From Rhizobium sp. Root1212 (GTDB lineage: Bacteria; Pseudomonadota; Alphaproteobacteria; Rhizobiales; Rhizobiaceae), in NCBI RefSeq assembly GCF_001424985.1, contig NZ_LMDA01000001.1, forward strand, positions 1,063,599 to 1,127,598: a DNA stretch of 64,000 nt, written 5' to 3'. The notes under the pieces are model-generated. The model ran no database searches. It was not told the origin of the DNA and saw only the letters and a list, made by a program, of their open reading frames with translations. Below are positions 8,350-16,800 of this stretch, piece after piece; the stretch's first letter is position 1, and every line of letters begins with the position of its first letter. A program made the translations under genes and the position numbers.

Positions 8350-10212
8350 GTGAAGAGCTTGCGTCTCTCCCGCATCCGGCCGGTTTACGCCGGCATGGCC
8401 GCAAGCCTTGCCGCCGCCGCCCTGCTCTTCACGCTCGGCGGCGAGGCGATGGAGACGCAGCGCGAGCTGTTCTTCGATGCCGTGACCCAATGGGTGCCAA
8501 GCCCGCGAGCGCCGGAACTGGTTGTCATCGACGTCGATCGCAAGTCCCTGCAGGGCACGGATGACAAGGCCTGGGACCGGGCAGACACCGCTGCCGTCAT
8601 TACCAGGGTCGCGGAAGCCGGCGCCAAGACCGTCGCCGTCGATTTCGTCTTCAGCAACGATTGCGTGGCCGGAGATCCGGCCAATGCAGCGCTGGCGCAG
8701 GCGATCGCCAAGGTTCCGACCATTCTCGGCTTCCTGATTGCCGACACGGTCGGCGAACGGCCCGTGCCGGTGCCGCCGGTCGCGGTGCGCAAGCCCATTC
8801 GCATTCCCGAATTGTGGTTCATCGAGGGGGCGGAAACATCCTGCGCTTTCCTGCAGGCTTCGGCGCATTCGGCCGCGGCCGCCTTCCTGGTCGGCGACGA
8901 GGATGCCCGCATTCGCCGCGTGCAGGCTTTTTCCATCCTCGGCAACGACGCCTATCCCGCCTTCGGCCTCGAAGTCGCCCATCTCGGTGGCAGCTCATCG
9001 ACGCCGATCCTGGGTGGCGATCCGCCCTGGCTGAGGCTTGCCTCGCGGCAGATTCAGTTCGACGAGAGCGGCTCCATGCGCTTTGCCGCAAGCGGCGCCG
9101 GCCGCATCCACGAACGCACGGTCTCGGCCGGTGACGTGATCGGTGGAACCGTCGCCCCGGAAAAGCTCAAGGACAAGATCGTGCTGATCGGCAGCAGCCT
9201 GCCCAATCTCGGCGGGCTGCGTTCCACCGCCTCTATGCCGCTGGAACCCTCGGTGCAAATTCACGCCGATATCGCCAATGCTGTCCTCACCGGCTTCATC
9301 CCCCACCGCGACCAGCGCCTGCCGCTGATCGAGGCTGGTATCGCCGTCATCGCAGGCGCGCTCGTCGCCCTGATCGCAACCCGGCTGCGGCCGGTCACCG
9401 CCATGCTGCTCGGCCTGCTCGCCGTCTGCTTCACGGTCGCGGCGGCCACCGCGCTTTATCGCTTTACCGGCCTGCTCTTCGATGCACCGGGCGTCAGCCT
9501 TGCGCTACTCGCCGTGCTCGCGGTCACCAGCACGCTGCAATTCGCCCGCGTCAGGCGCTCGGAATCCGCCGCGCGCAGCAAGTTTTCCCAATACCTGCCC
9601 CAAACGGTCGTCGAGCGCTACATCGACAATCCGGACGACGACACCGCCGCCAGCGAGGAGCGGCCGGTGACCGCCCTGTTCACCGATATCGAAGGCTTTT
9701 CGACGCTGACGCACAAGCTTTCGCCGCGCGATCTCGTCGCCCTGCTCGATACCTATTATGCCGAGGTCAATGCGCTTGTGGCGATCCATGGCGGCATGGT
9801 CGACAAGGTGGTGGGCGATGCCGTGCACGCCTTCTTCAATGCGCCGGAAGACCTCGAAGACCATGTCAACAAGGCGATCGACTGCGCCGAGGCGATCCAT
9901 GTGCTGACCGAGGAAATGCGCACCCGTCCCGGTTTCGTCGAATACCAGTTCGGCCGCACCCGCATCGGCATCGAGACGGGTATTGCCGTGCTCGGCGAGG
10001 TCGGTGCCGGCGGCAAGCTCGACTACACCGCCCATGGCGACGCCATCAATCTCGCGGCGCGGCTTCAGGAGGCCAACAAATTCCTGGGAACGGCGATCTG
10101 CATCGGCCCCCAGGCAGCAGCCGAAAGCGGCCGGCCTTTGCGCTCTCTGGGGATGCACGAAATCCGCGGTTTCGGCGAAATGGAACTCTTCACCAACAAC
10201 GATGAAGAGTAA
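8350..10212 (+). CDS. CHASE2-domain class III adenylate cyclase
   Basis: The 620-residue membrane enzyme has an N-terminal TM helix, a periplasmic CHASE2 sensor (about residues 30-300), three further TM helices (about 315-395), and a cytosolic class III cyclase domain (about 435-600). Catalytic residues are intact: metal-binding Asp446 in FTDIEGF and Asp490 in KVVGDAV, adenine-selecting Lys486 and Asp558 (DYTAHGDAIN), and transition-state Asn567 and Arg571. It should therefore make cAMP rather than cGMP. The GTG start at 8350 lies 3 bp after the Crp gene. A FecR-domain protein is encoded convergently just after it, a partnership seen with other CHASE2 cyclases. Confidence 0.93.
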   Translation: MKSLRLSRIRPVYAGMAASLAAAALLFTLGGEAMETQRELFFDAVTQWVPSPRAPELVVIDVDRKSLQGTDDKAWDRADTAAVITRVAEAGAKTVAVDFVFSNDCVAGDPANAALAQAIAKVPTILGFLIADTVGERPVPVPPVAVRKPIRIPELWFIEGAETSCAFLQASAHSAAAAFLVGDEDARIRRVQAFSILGNDAYPAFGLEVAHLGGSSSTPILGGDPPWLRLASRQIQFDESGSMRFAASGAGRIHERTVSAGDVIGGTVAPEKLKDKIVLIGSSLPNLGGLRSTASMPLEPSVQIHADIANAVLTGFIPHRDQRLPLIEAGIAVIAGALVALIATRLRPVTAMLLGLLAVCFTVAAATALYRFTGLLFDAPGVSLALLAVLAVTSTLQFARVRRSESAARSKFSQYLPQTVVERYIDNPDDDTAASEERPVTALFTDIEGFSTLTHKLSPRDLVALLDTYYAEVNALVAIHGGMVDKVVGDAVHAFFNAPEDLEDHVNKAIDCAEAIHVLTEEMRTRPGFVEYQFGRTRIGIETGIAVLGEVGAGGKLDYTAHGDAINLAARLQEANKFLGTAICIGPQAAAESGRPLRSLGMHEIRGFGEMELFTNNDEE

Positions 10213-10220
10213 GTATATTC

Positions 10221-10865
10221 TTACCTTTTGAGGCCGACGCTCGCATAGGCCTCTACGATGCGCGCTTCCTTCCACTTGACCGGCTTGTTCGGCGCTTCAC
10301 CGGGGCGAGCGATTTCCACGCCGTCGCCGGGGCCGACAAGTTCGGTCACGCCACCGCCTTCGACCGCCACCTGCCCGTGCTCGACGAAGACGCCGAAAAC
10401 ACCGCGCGTCGGGCCGCAGAAGAACTTGGTGCCGCGCACGCCGATCATGCCGAAAGCGGTGCGAACAGCCAGGTCGATCTTCGGCAGACCTTCCGGCCGA
10501 TCAAAGACCATCTGTCCCATGCCGAGCTCCATCGTACCGCCCTGGTTGGCGATGAAGCTGTCGATCAGTAGCTCCGTCCGGTTGCCGAGCAGGATGCGAG
10601 TGTCACCTTCCAATGTCAGATCGGCAAAGCCATCGGCGCCGGTCGCGACGCGGTCCTTGTCCATGATCTCGGCGCCGGTCGAAAGGCCCTCTTCCGTCTG
10701 CAGGCGCTTGCGCTGCACGTCGCCGCGAATATCGGAGGCCGTGCCAATGACGGTGCCCGCCCGGCTCGGCGCGGCAACGAGGCCGCCCATGGTTGCCGCG
10801 CAACCGGCGATGAATGTACGGCGGCCGATCAGAAACGGTCGTGGCTTGCGAATATTCCGCGTCAT
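10221..10865 (-). CDS. FecR-domain exported protein
   Basis: The 214-residue protein begins with a Tat-like signal (IGRRTFIAGCAATMGGLVAAP, twin Arg near residues 14-15). A FecR domain follows, with LSTGAEIMDKDRVATGADG, LTLEGDTRILLGNRTEL and the closing RTAFGMIGVRGTKFF. FecR domains act as periplasmic signal partners, and some are found with CHASE2 cyclases. The start at 10865 has AAGGAG upstream. Stop codons of this gene and the cyclase are only 8 bp apart. A lipoprotein form is possible because of the Cys in the signal, but a canonical lipobox is not evident. Confidence 0.82.
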   Translation of the reverse strand: MTRNIRKPRPFLIGRRTFIAGCAATMGGLVAAPSRAGTVIGTASDIRGDVQRKRLQTEEGLSTGAEIMDKDRVATGADGFADLTLEGDTRILLGNRTELLIDSFIANQGGTMELGMGQMVFDRPEGLPKIDLAVRTAFGMIGVRGTKFFCGPTRGVFGVFVEHGQVAVEGGGVTELVGPGDGVEIARPGEAPNKPVKWKEARIVEAYASVGLKR

Positions 10866-11024
10866 TGCCCAACTCCTTCGCCGTCCGGCCCGCGGCGGCG
10901 CTTCTGCGCGGCCGACCCGGTTCTCTCCCTTTTGTCGCTCCTGCCGCTTCAACCGGCTGTTTCCGGCGGAACAGCTGCCCGGATCGCGACGATCCAAGGT
11001 GGCACGAACCCAAGGGAGAACGCC

Positions 11025-11276
11025 ATGAAAAAGGTTGCCGCCAAACATATTTCGATCATCAACGCGCTGCTGCTGGCGGCCGTCAGCGCGCTTTCGGTTG
11101 CTGCGATCGTTGTTCCGTCTTCCCGCGCTGCGGTCATCATGCCGGCCGCCGGCGACGACTATGCGATCGCCGCTCTTGCCAAGCAGCCGGCCGAAAGGGC
11201 CGTGATCGATCACGGCGTGACCGGCAGTGTTGCCGCTGCCGCGCCAGCCCTGAAGAAAATGGCCCGCCCGCAGTAG
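11025..11276 (+). CDS. Small exported protein of unknown function (83 aa)
   Basis: I do not recognise this protein. It starts at an ATG with GGGAGA seven bases upstream. A basic N-terminus (MKKVAAKH) and a hydrophobic stretch (about 13-32) end at SSRAA, a likely signal-peptidase site near residue 36. The mature part is about 47 residues, Ala-rich, without Cys or any repeat. It lies in the divergent gap opposite FecR and ends 16 bp before the convergent epimerase stop. Confidence 0.6.
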   Translation: MKKVAAKHISIINALLLAAVSALSVAAIVVPSSRAAVIMPAAGDDYAIAALAKQPAERAVIDHGVTGSVAAAAPALKKMARPQ

Positions 11277-11292
11277 CCGGCGAGCCTCGTTG

Positions 11293-12327
11293 TCAGCGGA
11301 TATTACCCGCTTCCGGTCCCCAGGTGTCCGTCATGGCAAAGCCCTCGGCCAGCGGATCGAAGGGATCGAGCGCCACCTGATGCAGGCCGAAGGTCCAGCC
11401 GCGGCCGGAAATCGTCGGGATGATCGCCGGCCGGCCCGCAACTTCCGTCACCGCCTGCAGGCCCACCTTGAATTCCGAACCGATGATCGAGCGCGAGGTG
11501 AAGACATCACCGACCTTGGCAAGGCCGCGCGCATGGAGCGTCGCCAGATTGGCCGAACTGCCCGTGCCGCAGGGCGAGCGGTCGACACGGCCCGGCCACA
11601 TCGTGGTGCAGGTGCGCACCGTGCCGTCGGCTTCCGTATCGCGGAACATCACATAGGCGACGCCGTTGATTTCCGGGATTTCCGGATGCACGACGGGGAT
11701 CGCCTTGTTGACCAGTTCCTTGATCTTCATACCGGCCTCGACCAGCGTGCGGGCATTGGCCTTGTCGATCGTCGTGCCGACCTGGGCGACATCGACCAGC
11801 GCATAGAAGATGCCACCGTAGCAGAGGTCGAGCTTGATGCGGCCCCAGTCCGGCGTATCGAGCTCGACATCGAGTTCCTGAACGAAAGAGGGCGTCATGG
11901 TCAGCGTCACGCGCTCGCAGCGCCCGTCCTTGCAGGTCGCCGTCGCCTTGACGAGGCCGGCGGCGGTGTCGAGCATGACGACGGTTTCCGGCTCCTTCAT
12001 CTCGACGATACCGGATTCGAGCAGCGCTGTTGTCACGCAGATCGAGTTGGAGCCGGACATGGCATGGGCCTGGTCGGCCTGCAGGATGATGAAGCCCGCA
12101 TCGGCTTCCGGCCGCTTGGCCGGCACCAGCAGGTTGACGGAGCCGATCGAGGACGCCCGCGGCTCCAGGCACAGGAACCGGCGCAGGCTGTCATCCACCG
12201 TGTTGATGTAGTTGAGTTGCTCGGCGATGGAATTTCCGGGGATTTTCGGCACACCGCCGATCGCCACCTTGCCGATTTCACCCTCGGCGTGAACATCCAG
12301 CAGCTGGATCGTGCGTTTCCATCTCAT
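11293..12327 (-). CDS. Proline racemase superfamily protein (4-hydroxyproline 2-epimerase-like, Ser/Cys active site)
   Basis: The 344-residue cytoplasmic enzyme belongs to the family that racemises proline, epimerises 4-hydroxyproline or dehydrates trans-3-hydroxyproline. The second catalytic residue, Cys253, is present in DRSPCGTGSSAN. The first, usually Cys in MCGH, is Ser91 here (HAMSGSNSICV). Ser/Cys members are known and include 4-hydroxyproline epimerases and 3-hydroxyproline dehydratases, so the precise reaction is uncertain. Proline catabolism by putA 1.5 kb away supports a hydroxyproline-related role. There are no dedicated hydroxyproline transport or deaminase genes beside it. The start at 12327 follows AAGGAGT. 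Confidence 0.8.
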   Translation of the reverse strand: MRWKRTIQLLDVHAEGEIGKVAIGGVPKIPGNSIAEQLNYINTVDDSLRRFLCLEPRASSIGSVNLLVPAKRPEADAGFIILQADQAHAMSGSNSICVTTALLESGIVEMKEPETVVMLDTAAGLVKATATCKDGRCERVTLTMTPSFVQELDVELDTPDWGRIKLDLCYGGIFYALVDVAQVGTTIDKANARTLVEAGMKIKELVNKAIPVVHPEIPEINGVAYVMFRDTEADGTVRTCTTMWPGRVDRSPCGTGSSANLATLHARGLAKVGDVFTSRSIIGSEFKVGLQAVTEVAGRPAIIPTISGRGWTFGLHQVALDPFDPLAEGFAMTDTWGPEAGNIR

Positions 12328-12521
12328 GGCGGTACTCCTTCGTCGGCAATCGAATCCAATTCGGCACTGGTGATATCGCAGGAAAAGGGACTTGCCTACG
12401 GGCAGAAAGATGGATTTTCTTGGCGGCAGATTTTACCCGCCCGGACGTTAGCCCCTTCACCCCAGACATGGACTTTACCCCCGGCACCTCCTTCATTCGT
12501 TCCCATTTTACGGTTCCCGCT

Positions 12522-13328
12522 ATGACGAAGCTGATTATCTTTACCGATCTCCACATGGTTCCCGAAGGCACGACCATCATCGGCCTCGACCCGGCCGAGC
12601 GGCTTGCCGCCGGCATCGACCACGTCAACCGCTACCATGCGGATGCCGATCAGGTGATCGTCACCGGCGACCTCGCGCACCGGGCGGACCGCACCTCCTA
12701 TGAGCGGCTGAAGCGCGAACTGGACAAACTCACCCCGCCGCTGGCGATCACCATCGGCAATCACGACCGGCGCGAGACTTTCCTCGACGTGTTCCCTGAA
12801 ACCGTGACGGACGAAAACGGCTTCGTGCAGCGGGTCATCGATTTCGACGATTGCCGCGTCGTGCTGCTCGATACGCTGTTTGCCCCGCCTTACGACTATC
12901 CCAACAGCCATGCCGGCCTGCTCTGCGACATCAGGATGGAATGGCTCGACCGCCAGCTGGAAACGGCAGGCGACAGGCCGGTTCTGCTGTTCATGCACCA
13001 CCCGCCGCATGCGACTGGTTTTTCCGGCATGGACCAGATCCGCCTGATCAACGAGGTCGAATTCTACGATCTGGTGAAGAAGCGCGGCAATGTGCTGCAT
13101 ATCTTCGCCGGCCACGTGCACCGCACCATCTCCGGCTCCAGCCGCGGCATTCCCTTCTCCGTGTTCAAGAGCCCTGTGCATCAGCAGCCGATGCCCTTCG
13201 AAGCGCCGGACGCGTCGCTCTCCGTCGATGAACCGGCCGCCTACGGCATCGCCGTCATGACCGATACCGGCGTGCTCGTTCACACCGAGGATTACGAGAT
13301 TGCCAAACGTGAGGCCGCCGTTGCGTAA
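12522..13328 (+). CDS. Calcineurin-like metallophosphoesterase (phosphodiesterase, CpdA/GpdQ type)
   Basis: The 268-residue hydrolase carries the dimetal motifs in order: FTDLHM near residue 7 (DxH), VTGDLAHR near 47 (GDxx), TIGNHDRRETF near 78 (GNHD/E), MHHPPHATG near 160 and FAGHVHRTISG near 197 (GHxH). Such enzymes cleave phosphodiesters such as cyclic nucleotides or glycerophosphodiesters. Given the adenylate cyclase 2.3 kb away, cAMP hydrolysis is possible but unproven. The ATG at 12522 gives the family's usual N-terminus; no strong ribosome site precedes it. The next gene starts 44 bp later on the same strand. Confidence 0.85.
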   Translation: MTKLIIFTDLHMVPEGTTIIGLDPAERLAAGIDHVNRYHADADQVIVTGDLAHRADRTSYERLKRELDKLTPPLAITIGNHDRRETFLDVFPETVTDENGFVQRVIDFDDCRVVLLDTLFAPPYDYPNSHAGLLCDIRMEWLDRQLETAGDRPVLLFMHHPPHATGFSGMDQIRLINEVEFYDLVKKRGNVLHIFAGHVHRTISGSSRGIPFSVFKSPVHQQPMPFEAPDASLSVDEPAAYGIAVMTDTGVLVHTEDYEIAKREAAVA

Positions 13329-13372
13329 AGCGGGTGGTTTCGCATGACATCAGACCATGTTAGCCTTGGCGC

Positions 13373-13708
13373 ATGAGCGCACCCCCCGAAACCTTTGACT
13401 GTCAGGCCTGCGGCGCATGCTGCGCCTATTCGGCCGACTGGCCGCGTTTTTCGCTGGAAAGCGACGCCGAGATCGAACGGATACCCGCGGAATACGTCTC
13501 CGCGGATCTCGGCGGCATGCGCTGTTCCAATGATCGCTGCGATGCTCTCGAAGGGAAGCTCGGCATCCACGTCGGCTGCCGCATCTATGCGGTCCGGCCC
13601 ATCGTCTGCCGCACCTGCATGCCCGGCGACGACGAGTGCCTGATGGCGCGCCACCGCCACCGGGATATCCTGGCGGCCGGCGCATTTTCGCATTCTTCGG
13701 CGGACTGA
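13373..13708 (+). CDS. YkgJ-family cysteine cluster protein
   Basis: The 111-residue protein has eight cysteines in a metal-cluster arrangement. CQACGACC near residues 10-17 is followed by CSNDRC, then a single Cys in VGCRIYAVRP, and the paired CRTCMPGDDEC. This is the YkgJ/UPF0153 putative zinc- or iron-chelating pattern, with the family's IYAVRPIVCRT core. The biochemical role of the family is not established. It lies between the phosphoesterase and putA; the 153-bp gap before putA holds an inverted repeat. Confidence 0.8.
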   Translation: MSAPPETFDCQACGACCAYSADWPRFSLESDAEIERIPAEYVSADLGGMRCSNDRCDALEGKLGIHVGCRIYAVRPIVCRTCMPGDDECLMARHRHRDILAAGAFSHSSAD

Positions 13709-13710
13709 AG

Positions 13711-13768
13711 GATATGCCGCATAGTGTACGGTTTCGGAGATAAAAAATAGAGATAAAATCGGCATATC
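13711..13768. repeat. Spaced inverted repeat upstream of putA
   Basis: GATATGCCG at 13711-13719 and CGGCATATC at 13760-13768 are exact inverted copies, separated by 40 bp of AT-rich sequence. They lie 94-151 bp before the putA start. They could be paired regulator sites (for example for a PutR/Lrp-type protein) or a hairpin after the YkgJ gene, which ends at 13708. Confidence 0.35.
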
Positions 13769-13861
13769 GCCAATTTGACCGGATGGATATACGGCGCAAC
13801 CAACCGTATTTTCCGGCCCGAGCACGAAGATGCCGCCAGCGCGTTTTAAAAGGGATGATCG

Positions 13862-16800
13862 ATGAGCCAGCCGCAACCAGTCGCAGATAACGCCGTACAG
13901 CCCTTTGCCAATTTCGCGCCGCCGATCTCGGCCCCGACACCGCTGCGCCAGGCGATCACATCAGCTTACCGCATCCCCGAGACCGAAGCCGTGCCGCGCC
14001 TGCTGGAAGAGGCAGCGCTGCCCGCCGATACCCGCGCCCGCGCCAAGCACACCGCCCGCAAGCTGATCACCGCGCTGCGCGCCAAGCACAAGGGCTCCGG
14101 CGTCGAAGGACTGGTGCAGGAATATTCGCTGTCGAGCCAGGAAGGCGTGGCGCTGATGTGCCTTGCCGAAGCCCTGCTGCGCATCCCGGACACCGCCACC
14201 CGCGACGCTCTCATCCGCGACAAGATCTCCGAGGGCGACTGGAAGTCCCATATCGGCGGCGGCAAGTCGCTGTTCGTCAATGCCGCGACCTGGGGCCTCG
14301 TCGTCACCGGCAAGCTCACCTCCACCGTCAACGACCGCAGCCTTTCCGCAGCACTGACCCGCCTCATCGCCCGCGCCGGCGAGCCGGTCATCCGCCGCGG
14401 AGTCGACATGGCGATGCGCATGATGGGCGAGCAGTTCGTCACCGGCGAGACCATCGAGGAAGCGCTGAAGCGCTCGCGCCCGCTCGAAGCCCGCGGCTTC
14501 CGCTATTCCTACGATATGCTCGGCGAAGCCGCGACCACGGCTGCCGACGCCAAGCGCTATTACACCGATTACGAAAACGCCATCCATGCCATCGGCAAGG
14601 CCTCGGCCGGCCGCGGCATCTATGAAGGCCCCGGCATCTCCATCAAGCTTTCCGCACTGCACCCCCGCTACACCCGCGCCCAAGCCGCCCGCGTGATGGG
14701 CGAACTGCTGCCGAAGGTGAAAGCGCTGGCGCTGATCGCCAAGGGCTACGACATCGGCCTCAACATCGATGCCGAGGAAGCCGACCGGCTGGAACTGTCG
14801 CTCGACCTGCTCGAAGCGCTGCGCCTCGATCCCGATCTGTCCGGCTGGAACGGCGTCGGCTTCGTCGTGCAGGCCTATGGCAAGCGCTGCCCCTTCGTGC
14901 TCGATTTCATCATCGACCTCGCCCGCCGCTCCGGCCATCGCATGATGGTGCGCCTCGTCAAGGGCGCCTATTGGGATGCCGAGATCAAGCGCGCGCAGCT
15001 CGACGGCCTCGATGGCTTCCCGGTCTACACCCGCAAGATCTATACCGACGTTTCCTATATCGCCTGCGCTAAAAAGCTTCTTGCCGCCCGCGACGTGATC
15101 TTCCCGCAGTTCGCGACCCACAATGCCCAGTCGCTGGCGACGATCTACGAACTCGCCGGCCCTGATTTCAAGGTCGGTGACTACGAGTTCCAATGCCTGC
15201 ACGGCATGGGCGAGCCGCTCTATGACGAAGTCGTCGGCAAGGACAAGCTCGACCGCCCGGCCCGCATCTACGCCCCGGTCGGCACCCATGAGACGCTGCT
15301 GGCCTACCTCGTGCGCCGCCTGCTCGAAAACGGCGCGAACTCCTCCTTCGTCAACCGCATCGCCGACCCGGCCGTGTCGGTCGACGACCTGATCGCCGAT
15401 CCGGTCGATATTGTCCGCGCCATGCCGGTTCCCGGCGCCCAGCACGACAAGATCAAGCTGCCGGAAGCACTCTATACCGGTCGGCCGAACTCCAGGGGAT
15501 TCGATCTTTCCAACGAAGTCACGCTCTCGATGCTCGATGACGCGCTGGTGGCCACGACCAAGGTCGATTGGCAGGCGTCACCCCTGATCGGCGGCAAGAC
15601 GGCCGATGGAGAAAGCCGTCCGGTTCTCAACCCCGGCGATCTCACCGACCGCGTCGGCACCGTTACTGAAACCCGCGAGGCAGATGTCGCTGGCGCCGTT
15701 GCCACCGCCAATGCGGCTGCGGCCCAGTGGGCCGCCGTCTCCCCCGCAGAGCGCGCCAGCCGCCTCGTCCGCGCCGCCGACCTGATGCAGGAGCGCATGC
15801 CGGCGCTGCTCGGCCTCATCATCCGCGAAGCCGGCAAGTCGCTGCCGAACGCCATCGCCGAAGTGCGCGAAGCCATCGACTTCCTGCGCTACTACGCCGA
15901 ACAGGCCAGCCGCACGCTCGGCCCGGCCCACGCGCCGCTCGGCCCGATCGTCTGCATCAGCCCGTGGAACTTCCCGCTCGCCATTTTCGCCGGCCAGGTC
16001 GTTGCGGCATTGGTTGCCGGCAACCCGGTTCTGGCGAAGCCTGCCGAGGAAACCCCGCTCATCGCCGCCGAAGGTGTACGCATCCTTCACGAAGCCGGCA
16101 TTCCCGGCGACGTGCTGCAGCTTCTGCCGGGCGACGGCCGCATCGGCGCGGCGCTTGTCGGCGCGGACGGCATTGCCGGCGTGATGTTCACCGGCTCCAC
16201 CGAAGTCGCCCGCCTCATCCAGGCGCAACTGGCAGGCCGCCTCTCCAAGATCGGCAAGCCGATCCCGCTGATCGCCGAAACCGGCGGCCAGAACGCCATG
16301 ATCGTCGACAGCTCGGCACTGGCTGAACAAGTCGTCGGAGATGTCATCGCCTCGGCCTTCGACAGCGCCGGCCAGCGCTGCTCGGCGCTGCGCGTGCTCT
16401 GCCTGCAGGAAGACGTGGCCGACCGCGTGCTGACCATGCTGAAGGGCGCACTGCACGAGCTGGAAATCGGCCGCACCGACCGTCTCTCCGTCGATGTCGG
16501 CCCGGTGATTACCTCTGAGGCCCAAGGCATCATCGAAAAGCATATCGAGACGATGCGTGGGCTCGGCGCCCGCGTCGAACGCATCGCCCCCGGCGAGACG
16601 GCGGCCAAGGGCACTTTCGTCGCCCCGACGATCATCGAACTGAAGAAGCTGTCCGACCTGAAACGCGAAGTCTTCGGCCCGGTCCTGCATGTGCTGCGCT
16701 ACCAGCGCGATGACCTCGACCGCCTGATCGACGACATCAACGCCACCGGCTATGGCCTGACCTTCGGCCTTCACACCCGCCTCGACGAGACGATCGCCCA

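Noticed and set aside
11000-11015. TGGCACG as a sigma-54 promoter before the small exported protein gene
   Set aside because: The -12 element TTGC is missing (CAAG is found at that spacing), so only half of the consensus is present.
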